NCBI RefSeq assembly: GCF_016100975.1
Contig: NZ_JACFRN010000001.1
Coordinates: 609,286-673,285, forward strand
DNA from: Lactobacillus sp. W8174
GTDB lineage: Bacteria; Bacillota; Bacilli; Lactobacillales; Lactobacillaceae
Direction of reading: 5' to 3'
Length of the DNA: 64,000 bases
Below are positions 57,816 through 64,000 of the stretch, piece after piece; within the stretch, counting starts at the first letter, position 1; each line of letters begins with the position of its first letter. The notes beneath the pieces were generated by a model that did not search any database, was not told the DNA's origin, and worked only from the letters and a program-made list of their open reading frames with translations. Made by a program: the position numbers and the translations under genes.

Positions 57816-59339
57816 TTATTTATCTGTGTCAATCACATATTTTTGCCAATAACGCCAAACGCTTTCGCTTGAAAAACGCTTGGCATTTTCATATGCACCA
57901 TCGTTCAGTTTCCTGCGTATTTTAGGACTAGCAAAAAACTCAGTAATTTTGGCAGCTAAATCATCTATATGACCACTTGGTACGATAAAGCCACTCTTTC
58001 CGTCAGCGATTAAATCCTCTACTCCATAATTAAAATTATATGAAGCTACTGGAACACCGTGAGATTGAGCTTCAAGTACAGAAAGGTTAAAGCCCTCATA
58101 CCGGGAAGTAACAACAGCAAGCTGCGCATCATCATAAATATAATTCATATCTTTCGCATAACCCATAAAATGGACTACATCTTCCAAACCCAGGTCCTGC
58201 ACTAATTTTTTTAACTTTTTTTCTTCCTTGAAATTATCAGCGCCATTTCCGTAACCATAAATGTCTAAAGTCAACGAGTCGTTATTTTGATAAGCCTGAT
58301 TGAAAGCTTTGATGGCATCATCAATCCGTTTTTCATAAAATATTCTAGCCACTACTATTATTTTACCTTTTGTGCGCTCACTCATTGGTATATGTTCAGC
58401 ATGTAGCTGCTCATCTGGCACTATTCCAACAGGAATAGCAACGATTGGTACTTGCGTCCTCAGCCTTTTACGCATGTCATCTGCTTGTTGTTTTGTAGGA
58501 GTAATTACTAAATCGGTTTTACTAAGTAGCTCATTATTAGAAATTGAGTTGTAGGTAAGAGGTGAAGTAGGATCCCAGTAATCTCTAAAATGAATACTGT
58601 GAAAATGCTCAATTTTTCTGGCAGGCGTCTTCATATTAATCATTGGTACATTAGTAATATTGCTACGATCCGAAATAAATGTTGATCTTTCATCCCCATC
58701 TTGCTCATTCAATTCATCGAGCATAATAGTAAAGGCCTGACCATTATTCATTAGTGAATGGACAATGCCATGAATATCGGTCATTTGAATGTTAGTAGCA
58801 GGATAGACATTTGGTTTTCTTTCATATGAAATTTCATAGTAAATGGTATTGTTCGGACGAAAGAACAATTCATAAATCAAATGACCGTCAACTGTATCAT
58901 AAATTTGGGTCATACTCTTAAATCCACGTGTATCGTAAAATTCCTGCTTAATACAGTGGACATCAGCATTAAAATATTTTATTGTATCAATGCTGCCATT
59001 AGGCAACATATTAACGGTCATTGTTTTACGTTGACCTTCAAAGACTTCATAACCATTGTCAATTTGTTTCACATTATTACCACTCGGAATCGGCAAATCT
59101 TTTATAGTTACAATACGACTAGTAAATTTTACTGTGCCGGCAAAAAAGTCGAACTTATTGACATAATCATCATCTGTCATGTTATACAAAGGTAAATTAC
59201 GATGAGCAAACCGATTATATTCTGATGTCACTATTTTTGCCTTAACGTGATTGCGTTTGAAAAGCATTAATCTTTTGACTTCTGCGTGCTCTATTCCCGA
59301 ACTATTCGCATCTAATCTATTATCTAAAAAGTAATACAT
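57816..59339 (-). CDS. GT4-family glycosyltransferase, TagE-like
   Basis: 507 residues. The C-terminal half has a GT4 Rossmann fold with VARIFYEKRIDDAIKAFNQ (about 325-345), the LDIYGYGNG strand and the donor-site motif SRYEGFNLSVLEAQSHGVPVASYNFNYG (about 420-450). The N-terminal half carries the beta-rich insert seen in poly(glycerol-phosphate) alpha-glucosyltransferases (TagE) and in GtfA-type Ser-rich adhesin glycosyltransferases. It probably decorates teichoic acid or a surface glycan with glucose. It is single, with no secA2 or gtfB partner nearby, which favours the teichoic acid role. Confidence 0.82.
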   Translation of the reverse strand: MYYFLDNRLDANSSGIEHAEVKRLMLFKRNHVKAKIVTSEYNRFAHRNLPLYNMTDDDYVNKFDFFAGTVKFTSRIVTIKDLPIPSGNNVKQIDNGYEVFEGQRKTMTVNMLPNGSIDTIKYFNADVHCIKQEFYDTRGFKSMTQIYDTVDGHLIYELFFRPNNTIYYEISYERKPNVYPATNIQMTDIHGIVHSLMNNGQAFTIMLDELNEQDGDERSTFISDRSNITNVPMINMKTPARKIEHFHSIHFRDYWDPTSPLTYNSISNNELLSKTDLVITPTKQQADDMRKRLRTQVPIVAIPVGIVPDEQLHAEHIPMSERTKGKIIVVARIFYEKRIDDAIKAFNQAYQNNDSLTLDIYGYGNGADNFKEEKKLKKLVQDLGLEDVVHFMGYAKDMNYIYDDAQLAVVTSRYEGFNLSVLEAQSHGVPVASYNFNYGVEDLIADGKSGFIVPSGHIDDLAAKITEFFASPKIRRKLNDGAYENAKRFSSESVWRYWQKYVIDTDK

Positions 59340-59426
59340 AAATTGTCCTTTATTCCTATATTCAAACTATCTTAGTCAATTTTAGCATATATTTTTTAAA
59401 TATAAATAATGGATTTAAATGCAAAA

Positions 59427-59459
59427 AAGCATTAACCGATCAATATTCGGCTAATACTT
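59427..59459 (-). terminator. Terminator of the membrane-protein gene after copY
   Basis: AAGCATTAACCGA and TCGGCTAATACTT form an imperfect stem, followed on the minus strand by TTTTTTG. Confidence 0.7.
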
Positions 59460-59478
59460 TAGTTGAATTATAAATTAA

Positions 59479-60192
59479 TTACTGCTGCTTTTTAGTTAAT
59501 TTTAAAATTAAAGGCCAGATAATTGCAGCAATTATCCCCAAGGCTAACCCGGACCACAAAATCGGAGAGGTAGTTAATGAAATTCCACTAACAACATTGT
59601 TCTGTAGCCATTGAACTAATTGGTTTGCTAAAAACTGTAGTGCTCCAAATGATCCTATGGCCGCAACCAATAAAATAATTGAAGCCCAATATTTACCAAA
59701 TAACATCAACAAAGCAGCTAGAATAAAAACTAATATTGTTGCAAAGAGGCAATAATGAAAAATACTAATAGTTTGGTTAACTTTATCTTTGTTTTCATTC
59801 AAGCCATTGTTAATCTTATTTAACAGCAGGTTGCTTACAGCTTTTTGTACTTCATTATTTTCTGGGAAAGACAAATTCTTAGCAGATACTTCTCCATTTT
59901 CTTGATAAGTAACACCGAGATTATATAGACTAACATAAGACATATCCTTATGATATTTTTTGGGTAACTGTTCTAAAATTTTGTCTTCAACACCAAAATC
60001 CTTAGCCAGTTTCAAGGTACCCTTTAGCCTTGAATCACCAGTATCATTTACACTTTTTTTAATTACTTTCTGTGCCATGCCACGAACATTTTGCACATTA
60101 ATAGTTATTGGAGATTCCAGTAACAGAAAGCCAGAAATACAAACCACTGCAGTAAAAATCACTCGGAATAGAATACTAGCAAATTTTTTCAT
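59479..60192 (-). CDS. Membrane protein of unknown function, downstream of copY
   Basis: 237 residues. The start is ATG at 60192, 8 nt after GGAGG. An N-terminal helix (about 5-24) is followed by an extracellular region of about 120 residues, two more helices at about 145-170 and 175-195, and a final one at about 208-230. I recognise no family. It lies 36 nt after copY on the same strand and is followed by a terminator, so it is probably cotranscribed with copY. No Cys- or Met-rich metal motif is visible. Confidence 0.7.
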   Translation of the reverse strand: MKKFASILFRVIFTAVVCISGFLLLESPITINVQNVRGMAQKVIKKSVNDTGDSRLKGTLKLAKDFGVEDKILEQLPKKYHKDMSYVSLYNLGVTYQENGEVSAKNLSFPENNEVQKAVSNLLLNKINNGLNENKDKVNQTISIFHYCLFATILVFILAALLMLFGKYWASIILLVAAIGSFGALQFLANQLVQWLQNNVVSGISLTTSPILWSGLALGIIAAIIWPLILKLTKKQQ

Positions 60193-60228
60193 TAAATCAA
60201 CCTCCCACATTAATATTAACTATTTAAT

Positions 60229-60666
60229 CTAGCAGTCATGTTGACCCGAAGCTAAACAGTTACAATTAACCATTTCAGGAGCACTTTCTTTTTTATAAGC
60301 AAGTTCTTTTTCTATTTTAGCAATGTCACCCTGAGCAAGAGGCATATCTTTAAGAATAGCTATCATTACCTGACCTTTATGCATATCACACATATGGCTC
60401 ATCACTTCTTTTGTGACCTCAATCATCATTTCAATCTGAGTAACAGTAGCTGAATAAACAAAACGGCGGCCATCTTTACGGGTTTTTAACAGACCCTTTT
60501 TGACCAAACGTCCCATCAAAGTTTTGATAGTAGATTCAGACCAGTTCTTTTTTGCCTGAAGCTGTTGAATCACTTCACCAGTGTGAATTTCTCCTAAAGT
60601 CCACACTATTCTCATAACTTCCCACTCAGCTTCGGAAATATTATGTTCTCTATTTTTTTCTACCAT
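60229..60666 (-). CDS. copY: CopY-type copper-responsive repressor
   Basis: 145 residues. A BlaI/MecI/CopY winged helix (about 10-80) contains SEAEWEVMRIVWTLGEIHTGEVIQQL and STIKTLMGRLVKKGLL. The C-terminal tail reads CNCLASGQHDC, a variant of the CxCxxxxCxC metal site of CopY, with His-Asp-Cys in place of the second CxC. Copper should displace zinc there and release the protein from TACAnnTGTA operators. Two such boxes flank the copper promoter at 50122-50170, about 10 kb away. No cop box was found upstream of copY itself. The start is ATG at 60666. Confidence 0.85.
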   Translation of the reverse strand: MVEKNREHNISEAEWEVMRIVWTLGEIHTGEVIQQLQAKKNWSESTIKTLMGRLVKKGLLKTRKDGRRFVYSATVTQIEMMIEVTKEVMSHMCDMHKGQVMIAILKDMPLAQGDIAKIEKELAYKKESAPEMVNCNCLASGQHDC

Positions 60667-60690
60667 AATAATCAACTCAACTTTATTTTA

Positions 60691-61506
60691 CTACAGAACA
60701 AACTTTTTTATTGCTTTGGCAATTCCATCATGGTCATTATCTTCTGTTACGTAATCGGCATAATCTTTTATCTCTTCGATTGCGTTACCCATGGCTATTT
60801 TCATAAAGTCGGGATTCGTAAACATTGAAACATCATTGCCTTGATCGCCAAACACCATAACTTGACTTGGCTTAATTTTCAATCTGTCAGCCAGCTGTAA
60901 AACAGCATTTCCCTTGGAAGCATCTTTAATGTTGATTTCAACAATTGACGAAAAACTGCGAACAATATCATATTTTGCAAAAGCCCATTGAGGAATATTA
61001 TTCCATAGTTTATCAACTTCTCGCTCATCATCAAGGACGCTAAGACCCACTTTATTAAAAGCAAAATCTTGTGTTATTTCTTCAGCTTTACGTACTTTAA
61101 GCACATTATTAGTAAAAGTTGCATTTCGTGCCAGGTTAACTCCTATATCACGATCACATGTCCAATAGCATTCTGGGGTTTCAAAATGAAGGTTAACCTG
61201 AGCTAATCTTTGTAATTTCCTCATGTTAGTAAAATCGCGATAGTTCATTTCTTCATTCATTAAGATATTGCCCGCTAAATCTTGGATCACAGCGCCATTG
61301 AAAACAATGTCATATTGCCTTTTTCCTTGCAAACCCAACTGTTTATTAAATTCAATTGTACCAGACAATGGTCGACCTGTAGCCAGAACCACTTTTATAC
61401 CCTGACTATCTGCTTGTTTAAGAACTCTTTCAGTTTCCGGTAAAATCTGCTTTGTAGTTGTCAACAAAGTGCCATCTAAGTCAACCGCAATCAACTTTAT
61501 TGCCAA
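60691..61506 (-). CDS. Cof-type HAD-IIB phosphatase
   Basis: 271 residues. HAD motif I AVDLDGTLLTT, motif II ATGRPLSGT and the C-terminal GDQGNDVSMF are in place. A third member of the sugar-phosphatase family in this window, closer in sequence to the one at 26944-27750 than to that at 40964-41776. The start is TTG at 61506, after AGGAGG. It lies 24 nt upstream of copY on the same strand, so both may share a promoter. Substrate unknown. Confidence 0.92.
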   Translation of the reverse strand: MAIKLIAVDLDGTLLTTTKQILPETERVLKQADSQGIKVVLATGRPLSGTIEFNKQLGLQGKRQYDIVFNGAVIQDLAGNILMNEEMNYRDFTNMRKLQRLAQVNLHFETPECYWTCDRDIGVNLARNATFTNNVLKVRKAEEITQDFAFNKVGLSVLDDEREVDKLWNNIPQWAFAKYDIVRSFSSIVEINIKDASKGNAVLQLADRLKIKPSQVMVFGDQGNDVSMFTNPDFMKIAMGNAIEEIKDYADYVTEDNDHDGIAKAIKKFVL

Positions 61507-61587
61507 AATAATATCCTCCTACACTTTTTCACTATTTTCTTTATTATACAAAAGTGTCCGGGAAAAAAGTAGGTCATTGTCCATACC

Positions 61588-61667
61588 AAAAAAGTAGACA
61601 AGTCTCAATTTGATATAACTATCAAATTTGAGGGTCATATCATTTTGAGTGGTTTGCCTACTCTTTT
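61588..61667 (-). terminator. Large compound hairpin, terminator of glmS
   Basis: Outer arms AAAAAGTAGACAA and TTGCCTACTCTTTT enclose an inner 12 bp hairpin CTCAATTTGATA-TAAC-TATCAAATTTGAG with one extra base. On the minus strand the final arm ends in TTTTTTGG. About 95 nt past the glmS stop. A GTCCGGGAAAAAAGT sequence adjoins it at 61557-61571. Confidence 0.7.
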
Positions 61668-61762
61668 ATTTGTCAAGGATTATTTAATAATGTAATTTAA
61701 TTTTCGAAGGTAATTTTTTAACCCTTCTTTTCTGCCAATATCTTTTTCCAAAAATCAAAATA

Positions 61763-63574
61763 TTATTCTACCGTTACGCTTTTAGCTAAGTTTCGTGGTT
61801 TGTCCACATCCAACCCCTTATCTTTTGCTGCAAAATAAGCAAATAATTGTGCTGTTACCACACTAACAAGTGGCGACAGATAATAATTAACTTCAGGTAA
61901 AACAATATCGTCACTAGCTTTAGCTAATGATTTACGCGCAATAGTAATAACTGTTGCTCCACGAGCAATCACTTCCTGAATATTACCCCGCATCAAATCC
62001 GCTGTGACAGGATCATTAATCAATGCAATTACTGGCGTGCCTTTTTCAATCAATGAAATTGTTCCGTGTTTTAGTTCTGCTGCCGCAAAACCTTCAGTTT
62101 GGATATAAGAAACTTCTTTAAGCTTTAACGCCGCCTCTAAAGCAACTGGATAATCAATCCCCCTGCCAATATAAAAGGCATTACGACTTGGTATAATATC
62201 CTTTTGAGCGAGCTGCTCAATTTTTTCCTGGCTGGAAATTACTTGTTCTATTCCTTCCGCTGCTAAAGCAAAATTCTCTTTTAAGTCAAACGCTGCGGCA
62301 TCTTTAATGCCTAATTTTTCTCCTAATGCCTTGGCAACTATAGCTTGAACGGCAACCTGGGCAGTATAAGCCTTAGTTGAGGCTACAGCAATCTCCGGAC
62401 CTGCTTCGAGTGACATAGCATAATTAGCTTCGCGCGCCAGAGTCGAATTAGGCACATTTGTTAAAGTCAGACTGGGAATGCCCCGTTTAATCGCCTGTTG
62501 CAAGACAACGCGTGAATCAGCCGTTTCACCTGATTGCGATAAGAAAATAAAGAATGGGTGTTTTGACATCATTGGAAAATGATAGCCCGCTTCTGAAGCA
62601 AAACCTACTTCAGTTGGAATCTTAGTCAGCTTTTCAAAAAGTTGTTTACCAACTAAACCCGCATGGTAACTTGTACCGGCAGCAAAGATATATAATCTAT
62701 CTGCCTTTGATAAAGCATTAATAATTTTAGCATCTACTTTTGGGTCACCATTTTGATCAAGATAATATTGATCTAAGTGCCGTAAAACACTTGGCTGCTC
62801 ACATATTTCTTTAAGCATGTAAAATTCATAAGTGCCTTTAGAAGCGGCATTTTCGTCAATATTTAACTCATAAGGTTGATGCTCAACTTTTTGACCAGTA
62901 ATAGTTTCAAGCTGATAATCGTTTTTAGTAATATCTCCGACTTCACCATCTCGTAAATCAACGAAAGTTTTGGTTTGATCCAATACTGATAATGCGTCAG
63001 ATGCGATTACATTAAAACCGTTACCAAGTCCCAACATCAAAGGAGATTTATTTTTAGCAATAAAAATATGGTCTGGATTTTGATTGTCTATTAATAAAAG
63101 GGCATATGATCCCTTTATTACTTGTAGGGCCTGTTTTAAAGCAGTAAAAGTATCTTCATTCTTTTCACGAGCAAATTTGCTAATTAATTGAACAATCACT
63201 TCAGTGTCTGTGTCAGATTTAAAGGAAACATCTTTGAGATATTGCTTTTTTATGTCCTGGTAGTTTTCAATTACACCATTGTGAACCAAATAAAAGCGTT
63301 CGGTTTCATCAAATTGGGGATGAGCGTTAGCTTCAGTGGGCTTGCCATGTGTTGCCCAACGAGTGTGGCCAATTCCAACCATGCCCTGTTCTTGTGGGCT
63401 CATCTTGTTCTTCAAGTCCTCAATACGGCCAGCAGTTTTAGTTAAATATTCTTTTCCTGCCAAATCATTGAGATAAATTCCTGCAGAATCATATCCGCGA
63501 TATTCAAGCTTTGACAAGCCATTTAAAACAATTTCTCTAGCAGATTTTCCAACAATGCCAACAATTCCACACAT
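61763..63574 (-). CDS. glmS: Glucosamine-fructose-6-phosphate aminotransferase (isomerising)
   Basis: Makes glucosamine-6-phosphate from fructose-6-phosphate and glutamine for peptidoglycan and teichoic acid precursors. 603 residues. The start is ATG at 63574, with AAAGGAG upstream, so that Cys2 of MCGIVGIVG is the exposed N-terminal nucleophile of the class II glutamine amidotransferase domain (about 1-220). Two SIS domains follow (about 280-430 and 455-590), with SQSGETADSRVVL, STKAYTAQV and the C-terminal DKPRNLAKSVTVE. No glmS ribozyme-like sequence was recognised upstream. Confidence 0.97.
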   Translation of the reverse strand: MCGIVGIVGKSAREIVLNGLSKLEYRGYDSAGIYLNDLAGKEYLTKTAGRIEDLKNKMSPQEQGMVGIGHTRWATHGKPTEANAHPQFDETERFYLVHNGVIENYQDIKKQYLKDVSFKSDTDTEVIVQLISKFAREKNEDTFTALKQALQVIKGSYALLLIDNQNPDHIFIAKNKSPLMLGLGNGFNVIASDALSVLDQTKTFVDLRDGEVGDITKNDYQLETITGQKVEHQPYELNIDENAASKGTYEFYMLKEICEQPSVLRHLDQYYLDQNGDPKVDAKIINALSKADRLYIFAAGTSYHAGLVGKQLFEKLTKIPTEVGFASEAGYHFPMMSKHPFFIFLSQSGETADSRVVLQQAIKRGIPSLTLTNVPNSTLAREANYAMSLEAGPEIAVASTKAYTAQVAVQAIVAKALGEKLGIKDAAAFDLKENFALAAEGIEQVISSQEKIEQLAQKDIIPSRNAFYIGRGIDYPVALEAALKLKEVSYIQTEGFAAAELKHGTISLIEKGTPVIALINDPVTADLMRGNIQEVIARGATVITIARKSLAKASDDIVLPEVNYYLSPLVSVVTAQLFAYFAAKDKGLDVDKPRNLAKSVTVE

Positions 63575-63949
63575 ATATTTCTCCTTTGGTCTAGTAAAAT
63601 ATTTTTTATTTGGGCTAATCAATTAATTCAACTTACGTATGGAATATTAGCCTTTTTAGCAAAATTGGTCAAGCTTTATTTTTATAATTGGTCTATACTA
63701 TAATGTGAAACTACTATCGCTAGTACAAAAAATAGGCAAAAATAAATGATAAAAGCTGCAAATTGAGAACAGTTAAATAGGTATAATTTTGAATAAATAT
63801 CATCTATCTTATAAAAAATAATAATATTTAAATATTATGCAAAAGAAAGCGGTCTTCTTCCTACTTTTGATGCTTTAGGTGAAATTGTTAGCCTTAATAG
63901 ACAATTAACCAGATAGCTATTAGAATTTAAGGATAAAGGAGTAATTACA
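63575..63949. other. Divergent region between glmS and the last gene
   Basis: A plus-strand TATAAT near 63701 and divergent AT-rich sequence are candidates for promoters in both directions. A stretch near 63821-63916 reads like the C-terminal end of a broken plus-strand gene with no start codon (KYYAKESGLLPTFDALGEI region). No glmS ribozyme core was recognised. Confidence 0.4.
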
Positions 63950-64000
63950 ATGAAAATTAACAAAAAATTGTTTATTAGCTTATTAGCTGGAATATTGACA
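63950..64000 (+). CDS. Start of a plus-strand gene with signal peptide (partial)
   Basis: ATG at 63950 with a strong AAAGGAG at 63935-63941. The 17 visible residues, MKINKKLFISLLAGILT, look like the beginning of a secretion signal: a positively charged N-region and a hydrophobic core. The protein is exported or a membrane protein, but its identity cannot be told from this window. Confidence 0.7.
   Translation, partial: MKINKKLFISLLAGILT

Noticed and set aside
63575..63949. glmS ribozyme upstream of glmS
   Set aside because: No AGCGCC-containing core or matching hairpin order was recognised in the leader. A covariance-model scan would settle it.

Overview
The window is AT-rich chromosomal DNA from a low-GC Gram-positive bacterium, most likely a Lactobacillus of the delbrueckii/acidophilus type (inference). 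Supporting signs are strong AGGAGG ribosome binding sites, TTG and GTG starts, an LPQTG-anchored wall protein, a tmRNA whose tag ends in SYALAA, an IMP dehydrogenase without CBS domains, an oxygen-type glycerol-3-phosphate oxidase, PTS uptake of beta-glucosides and a comG competence operon. I see no rRNA, tRNA, CRISPR array, prophage or intact insertion sequence. It reads as a stable core chromosome with a few decayed genes.

Layout. 1-4.3 kb: the start of a minus-strand gene (perhaps a PTS IIC) behind a 22-codon leader ORF, then a cellobiose-type PTS operon (IIB, IIC, IIA, GH1) with a structured leader. Its GH1 enzyme has Gln where the catalytic acid/base Glu should be. 4.3-14.8 kb: DHA2 exporter, pgi, VanZ protein, LtaS-type sulfatase, SPFH protein, a membrane protein/response regulator/kinase operon and manA. 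15-19.3 kb: glpK-glpO with a divergent LysR regulator, a cre-like site and two inverted repeats. 19.5-23.7 kb: a second beta-glucoside locus (rpiR, GH1, bglP). 23.8-26 kb: a decay zone with an MFS gene broken by one in-frame TGA, a shattered DUF2628 gene and a small acidic protein. 26.4-29.2 kb: tmRNA with a nested inverted-repeat terminator, a HAD phosphatase and ackA. 29.2-33.9 kb: a YtxK-like methyltransferase and the comG operon, including a 52-codon comGG. 34.2-37.2 kb: a repeat-built LPQTG/MucBP surface protein.

37.8-47.7 kb: XRE regulator, yebC, an APC permease, a HAD phosphatase and two ABC export systems. 47.8-50.4 kb: a copper module (CopA-type ATPase lacking N-terminal metal-binding domains, plus a membrane-anchored cupredoxin) behind a promoter flanked by two perfect TACAnnTGTA CopY boxes, and an orphan ribbon-helix-helix antitoxin-like gene. 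50.5-57.7 kb: a three-gene ABC-2 exporter, an adenosine-deaminase-family enzyme with an atypical HCD motif, guaB, and an MFS-marR operon with a palindromic operator. 57.8-63.6 kb: a TagE-like glycosyltransferase, an unknown membrane protein, copY (about 10 kb from its target), a HAD phosphatase and glmS. The window ends in the signal peptide of a plus-strand gene.

The genes feed a fermentative lifestyle: PTS sugars pass through 6-phospho-beta-glucosidases, pgi and manA into glycolysis, ackA handles acetate, and glpK/glpO handle glycerol. Envelope genes (LtaS-like, TagE-like, glmS, surface protein, VanZ) and several exporters complete the picture. The observations most worth pursuing are the Gln-for-Glu GH1 enzyme, the structured leader ahead of its operon, the split copper regulon and the odd deaminase.
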